From positions 682,001 to 746,000 of the forward strand of contig NZ_BMPF01000001.1 of assembly GCF_014647455.2 (NCBI RefSeq): 64,000 nt of DNA, written 5' to 3'. The DNA comes from Halarchaeum grantii (GTDB lineage: Archaea; Halobacteriota; Halobacteria; Halobacteriales; Halobacteriaceae). The notes under the pieces are model-generated. The model searched no databases. It saw nothing but the letters and a program-made list of their open reading frames with translations, and was not told the DNA's origin. The position numbers and the translations under genes were made by a program. Shown piece after piece: positions 25,981 through 35,065 of this stretch; positions within the stretch are counted from its first letter, which is position 1; every line of letters starts with the position of its first letter.

Positions 25981-26429
25981 GGTGGACGGCCGTTCCGCCG
26001 GCTCCGGACGCGCTCTCCGCGCTCGCGGCTCTCCGGGCGGCCCTTCCCCGGGAGCCCGACGCGGGCGCCGACTGCTGTGCGCTCGTCCTCGGGGCGGACG
26101 CCGACGTCACGGTCCCGGATCGACAGACGGCGGCGGAGTGGCTCGTCTTCCTGCGCGCGCTCGGTCTCGCGCGCGAGTCGGGCGGGACGTACGCGCGGAC
26201 GGACGCGCCCGTCGAGCGCGACGCGCTCGGCGAGGCGTTCCTCGAGAACGTCCACGGCGCGCGCGAGGTCGTGACCGCGCTCGACGCGGACGCGCCCCTG
26301 CCGGCGGCGGACGTGGCGTCGCGCGTGCCCGCTCGCGTGCGCGAGAAAGGCTCGGTCGGTCGGTTGCTCGACTGGGCGGTGCTGTTCGGGCTCGCGGCCG
26401 AGCGCGACGGCGGTTACGTGCGGGCGTAG
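25977..26429 (+). CDS. Haloarchaeal protein of unknown function, coupled to mch
   Basis: A 150-residue protein starting at GTG in a GTGA overlap with the mch stop, so it is co-translated. It is Ala-rich and alpha-helical, with two parts that each look like a small winged-helix segment (TAAEWLVFLRALGLARESGG and GRLLDWAVLFGLAAERDGGY). No catalytic motif or membrane segment is visible. The repeated helix-turn-wing pattern suggests a regulator or adaptor. I do not recognise a named family. Confidence 0.7.
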   Translation: MRWTAVPPAPDALSALAALRAALPREPDAGADCCALVLGADADVTVPDRQTAAEWLVFLRALGLARESGGTYARTDAPVERDALGEAFLENVHGAREVVTALDADAPLPAADVASRVPARVREKGSVGRLLDWAVLFGLAAERDGGYVRA

Positions 26430-26432
26430 CGC

Positions 26433-27818
26433 TCAGTCGAGGATCTCGGTGACGGTACCGACGCCCTTGCTGGAGCCTTCGCGGAAGACGAAGCGCTGGC
26501 CCTCCTCGACGACGTAGGGCCGGAACTTGAACTCGATTCGAGCGGTGCCGGTGTCGCCGGGGAGGAGTTGGCCGCCCTCGGGGTGGAATCGCGCGGCCTC
26601 GCTCGCAGTTTCGAGGTGGACGACGGGCTCGTAGCCGGCGTCGATCCTTGTGGGGTGGTTGAGCACCATGACGTCGGCCTCGAAGGCCCGGACGGGCGTC
26701 GGGTCGGCGTCGCGGGGGAGGAGCGCCATGCCGCGCTCGACCTCGCTCTCGCGGACGCCCTTGAGCGCGATGCCGACGATGCGGCCGGCTTCGGCGCGGT
26801 CGACGCGGTGGTAGTGCATCTCGATGCTGCGGACTTCGACCTCGCGGAAGGAGCCGTCGCCGAACGGGCCGAGGAGGAGTTCGTCGCCGGCTTCGACGGT
26901 GCCGGACTCGATGGTGCCGGAGGCGACGGCGCCGACCCCGGTGACCTTGTAGGAGCGGTCGACGTAGAGGCGGAAGTCGCCACCAGCGGCGGCGGTCTTC
27001 GGGAGGCGCGCGAAGAGTTCGTCGAGGACGTCGAGGCCGGCCTCGTCGACGGCGCTGGTGCGGACGATCGGGACGACGGCGTCGTCGGTCTCTTCGACGG
27101 CGGCGTCGACGCCGTGGCGTGCGACCGGGAGCGGGGCGCGCCCGGTCGTGCGGAGGAGGCGTTCGACCTCGCGTTCGACCTCGTTGACGCGGTCGGCTTC
27201 CTCGACGACGGCGGCGCGCTCGTGCTTGCGGTGTGGGTTCTCGACGCGGACGGGGCCGTCGCCGTCGAAGCCGTAGACGCCGTAGGAGAGGTCGGCCGAG
27301 AGGCCGCGTTCGACCTCGTGGGGCTGGACGTCGAGGAAGCCGCGGGTGTCGCCGTCGCCGTCGTCGGCGCGGCCGGTGACGAGCGAGCCGACGAGCGTGG
27401 ATTTGCCGTGGTCGACGTGGCCGGCGGTGCCGACGATGATGTGGTCGTCGTCGGCGGTGAGCGTGCCGCCGTCCCGAACGGTGGCGACGCCGACCAGTCC
27501 CTCGCCGTCGGTCCCCCACGTCTGGACGTCGTCGATGTGGGCGCCGGCTTCCTCGGCGAGGAGGCTGAGGACGTCAAGCGTCTCGGAGAAGACGTCGGCG
27601 TCGACGCCGGCGATGCCGCCGTCGTCGGTGACGCCGACGACGTACTGGGCTTCGCCGTCGCCCGAGAGGACGCGGTGGCGCAGTTGTGCGGCGAGGCTCT
27701 CGAGGCGCCCGTCGGCGAGGTGGACGTCGCGGCTGAGGCGTTCCTTGAACTCGACGTTGCCGCCCTCCTGCTCGCCGCGCTCGAGCGCGCGATGCAGGAC
27801 GGACCGGTCGACGCTCAT
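26433..27818 (-). CDS. GTPBP1-type translational GTPase lacking G3 and G4 motifs
   Basis: A 461-residue protein. Residues 1-125 are the N-terminal domain of the GTPBP1 family. The P-loop GHVDHGKST lies at 133-141, and the effector-side region (RGLSADLSYGVYGFDGDG) near 171-188. After HERAAVVEEADR the sequence jumps at residues 209-212 straight to EVEREVERLL. The expected D-x-x-G (G3) and N/T-K-x-D (G4) motifs and the strands around them are absent, about 65-75 residues. A G5-like RTSAV and both C-terminal beta-barrel domains (YKVTGVGAVASGTI and FRPYVVEEGQRFVFREG) are intact. Family membership is firm; GTP hydrolysis by this version is doubtful. Confidence 0.88.
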   Translation of the reverse strand: MSVDRSVLHRALERGEQEGGNVEFKERLSRDVHLADGRLESLAAQLRHRVLSGDGEAQYVVGVTDDGGIAGVDADVFSETLDVLSLLAEEAGAHIDDVQTWGTDGEGLVGVATVRDGGTLTADDDHIIVGTAGHVDHGKSTLVGSLVTGRADDGDGDTRGFLDVQPHEVERGLSADLSYGVYGFDGDGPVRVENPHRKHERAAVVEEADRVNEVEREVERLLRTTGRAPLPVARHGVDAAVEETDDAVVPIVRTSAVDEAGLDVLDELFARLPKTAAAGGDFRLYVDRSYKVTGVGAVASGTIESGTVEAGDELLLGPFGDGSFREVEVRSIEMHYHRVDRAEAGRIVGIALKGVRESEVERGMALLPRDADPTPVRAFEADVMVLNHPTRIDAGYEPVVHLETASEAARFHPEGGQLLPGDTGTARIEFKFRPYVVEEGQRFVFREGSSKGVGTVTEILD

Positions 27819-28008
27819 GGGACTGTGTTAGGGACCGTCTACCAAAAGCCTTCCTCGGGTGAGGGCTCCGGAGGCCTCACGAGACGTCCGGAGGGGCGCC
27901 CTCGGCGGCGTTTTCGACGGGAGCGCCGTCTCGCCCACGAGCGGGGAGCGGCGGCGTCCACGCGGTCGACCCGGGCATTGATGTGTCAGCGCGCTCTCCG
28001 GAAAACCG

Positions 28009-28203
28009 ATGAGTGTCACCGGTCTCTGCCAGCTCTGTGAGTCCGCCGAGGCGCGGTCCGCGTGCGACCGCTGTGGGGCCGTCGTGTGCCGGGAGCACTA
28101 CGACGCGGAGCTCGGCGTCTGCACGGAGTGCGCGGCGGAACAGCGGCGGTCGAGCGGTGTCACTAGGGACGACGAGGGGCCCGGGTTCACGGGGCCGCGT
28201 TAG
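28009..28203 (+). CDS. Small cross-brace zinc finger protein
   Basis: A 64-residue protein from ATG at 28009. It has four ligand pairs spaced CQLC, CDRC, C-x2-H (CREH) and CTEC, a pattern like B-box or AN1-type two-zinc cross-brace fingers. The C-terminal 20 residues are polar and probably disordered. Its stop overlaps the PyrF stop on the other strand by four bases. Small fingers of this kind are abundant in haloarchaea and mostly of unknown function. Confidence 0.75.
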   Translation: MSVTGLCQLCESAEARSACDRCGAVVCREHYDAELGVCTECAAEQRRSSGVTRDDEGPGFTGPR

Positions 28204-29000
28204 CGGTACTCGTTGAGGCGGTCGCGCAGGCGCTTGGCGGCCTCGCCGGCGGCGCGGTCCCAGTGCTCGGTGTCCTCGCCCGCGAAGATGATGCCGCGCG
28301 TGGAGTTGACGACGCCGACGCCGTCGGCCGTCCGGCCGTGCTCGACGGCGGCCTCGACGTCGCCGCCCTGTGCGCCGACGCCCGGCACGAGGAACGGGAG
28401 ATCGGGCGCGATTTCGCGTACTCGTTCGAGTTCGTCGGGGCGCGTCGCGCCGACGACGAGGCCGACGTTCCCGTGCTCGTCCCACTCCGCGATGCGGCGC
28501 GCGACGTGCTCGTAGAGGTACTCCTCGTACGAGGCGAGTTCGAGGTTCTGGAAGTCCTTCCCGCCGGGGTTCGAGGTGCGACAGAGGACGAAGACGCCCT
28601 TCTCCTCGCGCGAGAGGAACGGTTGGAGGCTGTCCCGACCCATGTAGGGGTTGACCGTGATGGCGTCCGCGCGGTCGAGCGCCGTCGCGTACTGGCGGGC
28701 GGTGTTCCCGATGTCGCCGCGCTTCGCGTCGAGGATGACGGGAACGTCCTTCCCGTGCGCGTACGCGATGGTCTCGTTGAGCGCGCGCCACCCGTCCGGG
28801 CCCTCGTAGAAGGCGGCGTTCGGCTTGTAGCAGGCGGCGTACTCGTGGGTGGCGTCGATGATGCGGCGGTTGAACTGCCAGCGCGGCAACTCGGCGTCGC
28901 GGACGTCGTCGGGGAGGCGGTCCGTATCGGGGTCGAGACCGACGCAGACCATCGTGTCCCGCGCCTCGATGCGCGCGGCGAGGTCGTCGAAGAAACCCAT
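28200..29000 (-). CDS. pyrF: Orotidine 5'-phosphate decarboxylase
   Basis: A 266-residue TIM-barrel enzyme that decarboxylates OMP to UMP, the last step of de novo pyrimidine synthesis. The signature LDAKRGDIGNTA (residues 90-101) has the catalytic Lys and Asp. The phosphate-binding end is VPGVGAQGGD and VVNSTRGI. It is of the longer subtype with MVCVGLDPD at residues 17-25. Convergent with the small zinc finger gene. Confidence 0.96.
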   Translation of the reverse strand: MGFFDDLAARIEARDTMVCVGLDPDTDRLPDDVRDAELPRWQFNRRIIDATHEYAACYKPNAAFYEGPDGWRALNETIAYAHGKDVPVILDAKRGDIGNTARQYATALDRADAITVNPYMGRDSLQPFLSREEKGVFVLCRTSNPGGKDFQNLELASYEEYLYEHVARRIAEWDEHGNVGLVVGATRPDELERVREIAPDLPFLVPGVGAQGGDVEAAVEHGRTADGVGVVNSTRGIIFAGEDTEHWDRAAGEAAKRLRDRLNEYR

Positions 29001-29042
29001 ACTCCCGGATGCGTCGGGCGTCCGCCTAAACGTACTGTTCCG

Positions 29043-29441
29043 CTACGCGCCGTTCGGGTCCGTCCCCCGACCGGCGAGCGCGGCCTCGAAGACGTCGAGG
29101 ACGCGCTTTGCGTGCGCACCGTTCTCGACGAAGACGAGGAGCGCGGGCGGCGTCGCGGCACGGGGGCGCGCGCGGAGACCGGCGTCGTCGGCGGCGCGCG
29201 TCGCGGCGTCCAGCCCGACGAACAGTTCGACGCGGGCGCGCTCCGGCTGGACGAACACGGTGGCGACGCGCTCATCGCCGCGCGTGACGGCGTAGGCGCG
29301 CGCGCCCTCGGGCGTCGCCTCGACGTCCGGGTCGGCGTCCGTCACCGTCACGTCGGCGAACGGCCCGAGCTCGCGACCGGTGAGTTCGGAGGCGAGGAGT
29401 TGGGCGATGCGGACGCCGTCGGAGAGCTCGCGCTCGACCAT
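29043..29441 (-). CDS. Conserved haloarchaeal protein (DUF7112-like, tentative)
   Basis: A 132-residue protein whose ATG follows the DUF2240 stop directly, indicating co-transcription. It is alpha/beta with the helix SDGVRIAQLLASELTG, a central pair of strands (RVATVFVQPERARVELFVG), and a C-terminal strand-helix (PPALLVFVENGAHAKRVLDVF). No catalytic motif is evident. I recall haloarchaeal proteins with this layout under DUF7112 but cannot confirm that. Confidence 0.7.
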   Translation of the reverse strand: MVERELSDGVRIAQLLASELTGRELGPFADVTVTDADPDVEATPEGARAYAVTRGDERVATVFVQPERARVELFVGLDAATRAADDAGLRARPRAATPPALLVFVENGAHAKRVLDVFEAALAGRGTDPNGA

Positions 29442-29882
29442 TCAGAGGTCCTCCGCGGCCTTCGCGGCGGCGTCGTCGACGGTGAGACCCTCGCGGCGCG
29501 CGTGGAGGACGGCGGCGACGTCGGCGGTGACACCGAGGTCCCGCTGGAGCGCGTTCACGGCGGCGACGGCGTCCTGTCGCTCGGCACCGTCGGCGACGAG
29601 CGCGTCGAGCGCCGTCTCGAAGGCCGAGCGCTCGCGGAAGAGCGATTCGTCGGGCGTGAACTCCTCGGGGACGGTGACGGCCTCGGTGTCGAAGGTCGCG
29701 ACGAGGTCGCCGTCCTCACGCGTGAGGAGGCCCTCGCCGGTGGCGACGTCGATGAGGCGTTTCGCCTGATCGGGGCTCATCCAGTCCCGATCGAGCGAGA
29801 GGGCGACGACGAACTCGTGCTCGCCCAACCGGTCGCGTCCCTCGGAGACGAAGGGCGCGCCGACGGCGACGCGGAGGCTCAT
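29442..29882 (-). CDS. DUF2240 family protein
   Basis: A 146-residue archaeal protein. I use the ATG at 29882 (MSLRVAVGAPF), two codons after an in-frame GTG. The N-terminal part has RDWMSPDQAKRLIDVATGEGLL, which resembles a winged-helix fold, and an acidic central strand. The C-terminal helices RQDAVAAVNALQRDLGVTADVAAVLHARREG are the conserved DUF2240 block. The function is unknown. It pairs with the downstream DUF7112-like gene and is divergent from eS8. Confidence 0.8.
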   Translation of the reverse strand: MSLRVAVGAPFVSEGRDRLGEHEFVVALSLDRDWMSPDQAKRLIDVATGEGLLTREDGDLVATFDTEAVTVPEEFTPDESLFRERSAFETALDALVADGAERQDAVAAVNALQRDLGVTADVAAVLHARREGLTVDDAAAKAAEDL

Positions 29883-29937
29883 GGTCACCGGGAGGTGGCG
29901 CGCCGCCTAAAGACGACGGGTTCCCGTCGGACCGAAC

Positions 29938-29946
29938 GGTTTTAGT
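29938..29946 (+). promoter_or_regulatory. TATA element for eS8
   Basis: GGTTTTAGT starts 32 bases before the eS8 ATG at 29970, preceded by CCGAAC. This predicts a leaderless or near-leaderless transcript. Confidence 0.55.
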
Positions 29947-29969
29947 ACGTAACGACGCCATTTCCCGGT

Positions 29970-30344
29970 ATGCAGAACCAGGGCCGCTCCAAGCGCACGA
30001 AGACGGGTGCGCGAACTCGCCCCCACTCGAAGAAGAAGAAGCACGAACTCGGTCGCTCCCCGACGGAGACGACGCTCGACGAGCCCCGCTTCCGCGTCGT
30101 CGACTCCCGCGGTGCGGGCAAGAAGGTCCGCGCGCTCTCCACGGACGTCGCGAACGTCACCGAGGACGGCGAGACGACGCGCGTCACCATCGAGGACGTC
30201 GTCGAGAACGACGCGAACCCGAACTACGCCCGCCGGAACATCATCACGAAGGGCGCCGTCATCGAGACGGACGCCGGCCGCGCGCGCGTCACCTCCCGCC
30301 CCGGCCAGAACGGGCAGGTCAACGCCGTCGTCGTCGACGAGTAA
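29970..30344 (+). CDS. rps8e: Ribosomal protein eS8
   Basis: A 124-residue archaeal eS8. The basic N-terminus MQNQGRSKRTKTGARTRPHS and the KKKKHELGRSPTETTL segment are characteristic. The middle carries VTEDGETTRVTIEDVVENDAN and the C-terminus the conserved NIITKGAVIETDAGRARVTS. It is a single-gene unit away from the main ribosomal cluster. Confidence 0.96.
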   Translation: MQNQGRSKRTKTGARTRPHSKKKKHELGRSPTETTLDEPRFRVVDSRGAGKKVRALSTDVANVTEDGETTRVTIEDVVENDANPNYARRNIITKGAVIETDAGRARVTSRPGQNGQVNAVVVDE

Positions 30345-30476
30345 CCCACGACCGCGTTTCTGCCGTTCTCCCATCGCGTAGCGACGCCTCCAGCGAAGCG
30401 TTCGAGGCGACGAGCATCGAAGGAGAGAGGAGGGGTCTCGTTGAAGCGGTGACCGCGCCGAGCGCAGCAAACGGCT

Positions 30477-32702
30477 CTACTGGAAGCCGATGTGGCCGCC
30501 CTCTCTGCGGCCCTGGCCGGGCGAGTTCCCGCCCTTGAACTGCTCTTCGACGTCCGCGTAGTAGTCGAGGAGGTCGTCGGTGATGGTGGGCCGGACGTTC
30601 TCCATGGCCTTGCGGAAGTGGCGCATCTCGACTTCCTCGGCCGAGTCGTCCTCGCGGAGCGCCTCGATGGCGGCTTCGCGGGCGATGGACGCGATGTCGC
30701 TACCGACGTAGCCATCGGTGATCTCGGCGAGCTCGCGGAGGCTGACGTCGGGCGCGAGCGGGATGTCCTCGGTGTGGATCTCGAGGATGCGCGCGCGGCC
30801 CTCGACGTCGGGCTGGCCGACCATGACCATGCGGTCGAAGCGGCCGGAGCGGATGAGCGCTGGGTCGATGATGTCGGGGCGGTTCGTCGCGCCGATGACC
30901 ATCACCTCGCCCATCTCCTCGAGCCCGTCGAGCTCGGTGAGGAGCTGGTTGACGACGCGCTCGGAGACGTTGTTCCCGACGTCCTGCCCGCGACCCGGGG
31001 CCAGCGAGTCGAGTTCGTCGAAGAAGACGACGGTGGGGCTGACCTGCCGGGCCTTGCGGAAGGTCTGGCGGATGGCCTTCTCGGACTCGCCGACCCACTT
31101 CGAGAGGAGCTGTGGGCCCTTCACGGAGATGAAGTTGGCGTTCGTCTCGTTGGCGACAGCTTTCGCCATGAGCGTCTTCCCGGTGCCGGGCGGCCCGTAG
31201 AGGAGGACGCCGTTCGGCGGGTCGATGCCCATGCGTTCGAACTTCTCCGGCGAGTTGAGCGGCCACTCGACGGACTCCTGGACGTTCTTCTTCGCGTCGG
31301 TGAGCCCGCCGACGTCGTCCCACGACATCTTCGGGAGTTCGACGAGCACCTCGCGCATCGCGGAGGGCTCGACTTCGCCGAGCGCGCCGCGGAAGTCCTG
31401 GCGCTTGACGATCATCCGGTCGATGAGGCTCGGCGGGATGTCCTCCTCGTCGAGGTCGATCTCGGGGAGGTAGCGCCGGAGCGCGCGCATCGCGGCCTCC
31501 TTGCTGAGGCTCTCGATGTCCGCGCCGACGAAGCCGTGGGTCTCCTCGGCGAGGTGACTGAGGTTGACGTCGTCGGAGAGCGGCATGCCGCGCGTGTGGA
31601 TCTTGAGGATCTCCTCGCGACCCACCTCGTCGGGGACGCCGATCTCGATCTCGCGGTCGAAGCGACCCGGCCGCCGGAGCGCGGGGTCGACGGCGTCCAC
31701 GCGGTTCGTGGCGGCGATGACGATGACTTGGCCGCGACCTTCGAGGCCGTCCATCATCGTGAGGAGCTGGGCGACGACGCGGCGTTCGACCTCGCCGGTG
31801 ACGTCCTCGCGCTTGGGCGCGATGGAGTCGAGCTCGTCGATGAAGATTATGGAGGGCGAGTCGTCCTTCGCGTCCTCGAAGATCTCCCGGAGTTGCTGTT
31901 CGGATTCGCCGTAGTACTTGGAGATGATCTCGGGGCCAGCGATGGAGAAGAAACTCGCCGACGTCTCGTTCGCGACGGCCTTCGCGAGCAGGGTCTTCCC
32001 GGTGCCGGGCGGGCCGTGGAGGAGCACGCCCTGTGGCGGCTCGATGCCGAGCTTCTGGAAGATCTGCGGGTGCTTCATCGGGAGTTCGACCATCTCCCGG
32101 ACGCGCTGGATCTCGTTCTGGAGGCCGCCGATGTCCTCGTAGGTGATGCCGCCGCCGGTGCGTTCGAAGCCGCTGATGGGCTCCTCGCGCAGCTCGACGT
32201 CGGTGTCCTCGGTGATGAGGACGACGCCCTCGGGCTCGGTCTCGACGGCGATGAGCGGGATGGCCTGTCCCGGCGAGCGCATGAACGGGTGGTTCGTGGA
32301 GGACATCACGGGGACGATGTCGCGCGAGACGACGGGACGCTTGAGGATCTGGCGCTTGACCATGCCGGCGGCGTCGCTGCCGAACTGGACGGACGCCTCC
32401 TCGGGGGGCGCGAGGACGAGCGAGTCGGCCTTCTCGGCGTCGGCCTTCCGGATGGTGACGCGTTCGCCGATACCGACGTCGGCGTTCTGGCGGGTGAAGC
32501 CGTCGATGCGGACGGTGTCGGTGTTCCAGTCCTGCCGGTCGGCACGCCAGACCTTCGCGGCGGTGGTCTCGGCGCCCTCGATCTCGATGATGTCTCCCGG
32601 GCTGAGCTTCAGGTGCAGCAGCGTGTCGGGGTCGAGGCGCGCGATGCCGCGCCCCGAGTCGTTCGGGTACGCTTTCGCGACCTCGAGTTGGACTTCGTTC
32701 AT
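30477..32702 (-). CDS. cdc48: AAA+ ATPase Cdc48/p97/VAT
   Basis: A 741-residue double-ring unfoldase. Residues 1-180 are the N-domain (double-psi barrel). The D1 ring has Walker A GPPGTGKT at 230-237 and Walker B IIFIDELD. The D2 ring has a second GPPGTGKT near residue 503 and VVFFDELD. Arg-finger SRH-like segments follow each ([12 protein letters not shown] and [12 protein letters not shown]). Cdc48 extracts and unfolds substrates for the proteasome. A short tail ([18 protein letters not shown]) may bind partners. Confidence 0.96.
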   Translation of the reverse strand: MNEVQLEVAKAYPNDSGRGIARLDPDTLLHLKLSPGDIIEIEGAETTAAKVWRADRQDWNTDTVRIDGFTRQNADVGIGERVTIRKADAEKADSLVLAPPEEASVQFGSDAAGMVKRQILKRPVVSRDIVPVMSSTNHPFMRSPGQAIPLIAVETEPEGVVLITEDTDVELREEPISGFERTGGGITYEDIGGLQNEIQRVREMVELPMKHPQIFQKLGIEPPQGVLLHGPPGTGKTLLAKAVANETSASFFSIAGPEIISKYYGESEQQLREIFEDAKDDSPSIIFIDELDSIAPKREDVTGEVERRVVAQLLTMMDGLEGRGQVIVIAATNRVDAVDPALRRPGRFDREIEIGVPDEVGREEILKIHTRGMPLSDDVNLSHLAEETHGFVGADIESLSKEAAMRALRRYLPEIDLDEEDIPPSLIDRMIVKRQDFRGALGEVEPSAMREVLVELPKMSWDDVGGLTDAKKNVQESVEWPLNSPEKFERMGIDPPNGVLLYGPPGTGKTLMAKAVANETNANFISVKGPQLLSKWVGESEKAIRQTFRKARQVSPTVVFFDELDSLAPGRGQDVGNNVSERVVNQLLTELDGLEEMGEVMVIGATNRPDIIDPALIRSGRFDRMVMVGQPDVEGRARILEIHTEDIPLAPDVSLRELAEITDGYVGSDIASIAREAAIEALREDDSAEEVEMRHFRKAMENVRPTITDDLLDYYADVEEQFKGGNSPGQGRREGGHIGFQ

Positions 32703-32885
32703 TGTCTCTTATGTCCGATGGGGGGAGATTCTCGCCGGCGCGGGAAAGCACTTCCCCCGACGGCGAGGACTATGTGTCACAGTATCACACCCTCGTACAT
32801 ATCGCTGACGCTCGAACGGATTCCGGCCGGTGTCGATGGCGCTCGGATGGCCACGTTTTTCGCCGCCGCGCCCCCTCCTCGAACC

Positions 32886-34256
32886 ATGACCACGCTCGCT
32901 TTCGACGGCCGGACGGGCGCGAGCGGCGACATGCTGCTCGGCGCGCTCGTCGCCGTCGGCGCCGACCCCGCCGTCCTCGCGCCCGTCGAGGACGCCCTCG
33001 ACGTGACGTACGACGTCCGGACGGTGACGAGGCGCGGCGTCCGCGCGACGAAGGTGACGGTGCGCCACGGGGAGGCGTCGGAGGACCGACGGCCACGCGT
33101 CCACGACGACGGGGGCCACGGCCACACGCACGGCGACGCCGAGGAGCACCACCACTCACACGACGGCGAAGCCGACCGCGGCCACGCTCACCACGACCAC
33201 GACGACGCCGAGGGGCACGGGCCGAACCGGAGCTATCCGGAGGTCGTCGCGGTCGTCGAGGCGATGGGACTGCCCGAACCCGTCGAGGCGGACGCGCTCG
33301 CGACGTTCGAGTTGCTCGGGCGCGCGGAGGCCGCCGTCCACGGTACGGACCTCGAGGCGACCCACTTCCACGAGGTCGGCGCGGACGACGCCATCGCGGA
33401 CGTCGTCGGGGTCTGCCTCCTCCTCGCCGACCTCGACCCGGAGCGCGTCGTGACGACGCCCGTCTTCGCCGGTGGTGGCGAGGTCGAGATGAGCCACGGC
33501 GTCTACCCGGTGCCCGCGCCCGCCGTCGTCGAACTCGCCGAGCGCGCGGACTGGCGCCTCGTCGGGGGTCCCGCCGACACCGAACTCCTCACGCCAACGG
33601 GGGCGGCGCTGCTCGCGCATCTCGCCGAGGGCGTGGACGAGACGCCGGCGATGCGGGTCGACGCGTCGGGCTACGGCGCGGGGGCGAAGGACCTCCCGAA
33701 CCGCCCGAACGTCCTGCGGGCGGCGCTCGGCGCGGAGGCGGCGGACGCGGGTACGCGTGCGGAAGACGGAGCACACGCGGGACACGCCGACGAGAGCGGC
33801 CTCGTCCGCGACGACGTCGTGGTGCTGGAGACGAACCTCGACGACGCGACGCCAGAAGTGCTGGGCGGGCTGCAGGAGACGCTCGCCGACGCGGGCGCAC
33901 GCGACGTCTCCGTGCTGCCGGTGACGATGAAGAAGTCCCGGCCCGGCCACCTCGTGAAGGTGGTGACGAAGCCGGCGGACGCCTCGCGCGTCGCGCGCCG
34001 CCTCGCCGAGGAGACGGGAACGCTCGGGATCCGCGAGTCGGGCGCGCGCCACCGCTGGATCGCCGAGCGCGCCTTCGAGACGGCGGAGCTGGAGGTCGAC
34101 GGCGAGGCGTACGCGGTGTCGGTGAAGGTCGCGAGCGACGCCGACGGCGAGGTGTACGACTACAGCGCGGAGTACGACGACGCGCACGCGGTCGCGCGGG
34201 AGACCGGCCTCCCGGTTCGGGAAGTGATGCGTCGCGCCGTCGAGGCCGTGCGGTAG
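32886..34256 (+). CDS. larC: LarC-type nickel pincer cofactor synthesis protein with His-rich insert
   Basis: A 456-residue protein from the ATG at 32886, about 30 bases after an ACGTTTTTC TATA-like element. The N-terminus FDGRTGASGDMLLGAL and the segment THFHEVGADDAIADVVG define the LarC family, which inserts nickel into the pincer cofactor of lactate racemase-like enzymes. Residues 73-111 contain 13 His among Asp/Gly, a plausible nickel store. The C-terminal ferredoxin-like domain (ETNLDDATPEVLGGLQE, MKKSRPGHLVKVV) is complete. LarA, LarB and LarE are not in the window. Confidence 0.9.
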   Translation: MTTLAFDGRTGASGDMLLGALVAVGADPAVLAPVEDALDVTYDVRTVTRRGVRATKVTVRHGEASEDRRPRVHDDGGHGHTHGDAEEHHHSHDGEADRGHAHHDHDDAEGHGPNRSYPEVVAVVEAMGLPEPVEADALATFELLGRAEAAVHGTDLEATHFHEVGADDAIADVVGVCLLLADLDPERVVTTPVFAGGGEVEMSHGVYPVPAPAVVELAERADWRLVGGPADTELLTPTGAALLAHLAEGVDETPAMRVDASGYGAGAKDLPNRPNVLRAALGAEAADAGTRAEDGAHAGHADESGLVRDDVVVLETNLDDATPEVLGGLQETLADAGARDVSVLPVTMKKSRPGHLVKVVTKPADASRVARRLAEETGTLGIRESGARHRWIAERAFETAELEVDGEAYAVSVKVASDADGEVYDYSAEYDDAHAVARETGLPVREVMRRAVEAVR

Positions 34257-34982
34257 CTACCCCTCGCGGTGGCGCTCGAGCGCTTCGTCGAGCGTGAGTT
34301 CGCCCGTCGCCACTCGGCGCGCGAGCTCCTCGGTGATGGTGCGGTTCTGCGCGGAGCGCTCCCGCGAGCGCTGCTTGATGACGTCGAGTTCGCCCGCCGT
34401 CGGTTCGACGGTGCGCTCGCCGACGACCTCGCCCTCCAAGCGCGCGATGTTGACGGCGGCGAGCACGTCGTCCATCCCGCGCGCGCCGCGCCCGAGATAC
34501 GGTGTGGTGCCGGTCTCGTCGACGAGCTCGACGGTGACGTCGTCGAGGCCGTCGATGATGCGCGCGCCGTGAATCCGGGCGCCGTCGCCGACGCGAACGA
34601 GCGGGTCGGGGTCGTCCGCGACTTCCTCGCGGACGACGGCCGCCGCGTCCTCGACGGGGACGTGGAAGACGGCGACGACGAGGTCGCCCGAGAGGACGGC
34701 GATGCCGGGACGCGGCCCGGGGTCGACGCCGACGACGGTGCGGCCGCCGTGCCCCCGCAGGAGCGTGAGGGCTTCCTCGACGGCGGCGCGCGGGTTCCCG
34801 GGGTCGGCGACGACGACGTCGACGGCGACCGAGAGGTCGTCGTCGGGTCCGGCGATGACCACGTCCGCGTCCTCCGGGAGGGCACCCCCGGGTTCGACGG
34901 TGGTGAAGGCGGCCCCACGGTCGCGGAGTTCGCCGACGACCTCGTGGTACACTTCGAAGTCCGCGGTGGCGACGACGATCAC
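34257..34982 (-). CDS. Predicted RNase H-fold protein of haloarchaea
   Basis: A 241-residue protein, convergent with larC (adjacent stops). The first 75 residues form a small alpha/beta domain. The strand VVGVDPGPRPGIAVL (residues 86-100) has the Asp-Pro-Gly signature of RuvC-like RNase H folds, followed by a second strand (LVVAVFHV). The C-terminal third is helical and charged (KQRSRERSAQNRTITEELAR). A nuclease or nucleic-acid-binding role is likely. It is divergent from radB, which would suit DNA repair. No precise family assigned. Confidence 0.7.
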   Translation of the reverse strand: MIVVATADFEVYHEVVGELRDRGAAFTTVEPGGALPEDADVVIAGPDDDLSVAVDVVVADPGNPRAAVEEALTLLRGHGGRTVVGVDPGPRPGIAVLSGDLVVAVFHVPVEDAAAVVREEVADDPDPLVRVGDGARIHGARIIDGLDDVTVELVDETGTTPYLGRGARGMDDVLAAVNIARLEGEVVGERTVEPTAGELDVIKQRSRERSAQNRTITEELARRVATGELTLDEALERHREG

Positions 34983-35065
34983 TGTCCCGTAGTCGCACAG
35001 CGGAGCGGAAAAAGCCTACCGGGGTACCGGGGTGTTTTTCCGGCGAGCCACACTACGAGCGAGCG

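Noticed and set aside
30492-32885. Very long open frame running upstream into larC, antisense to cdc48
   Set aside because: The Cdc48 gene explains this DNA. LarC starts at ATG 32886, after a TATA-like element, with the canonical family N-terminus.
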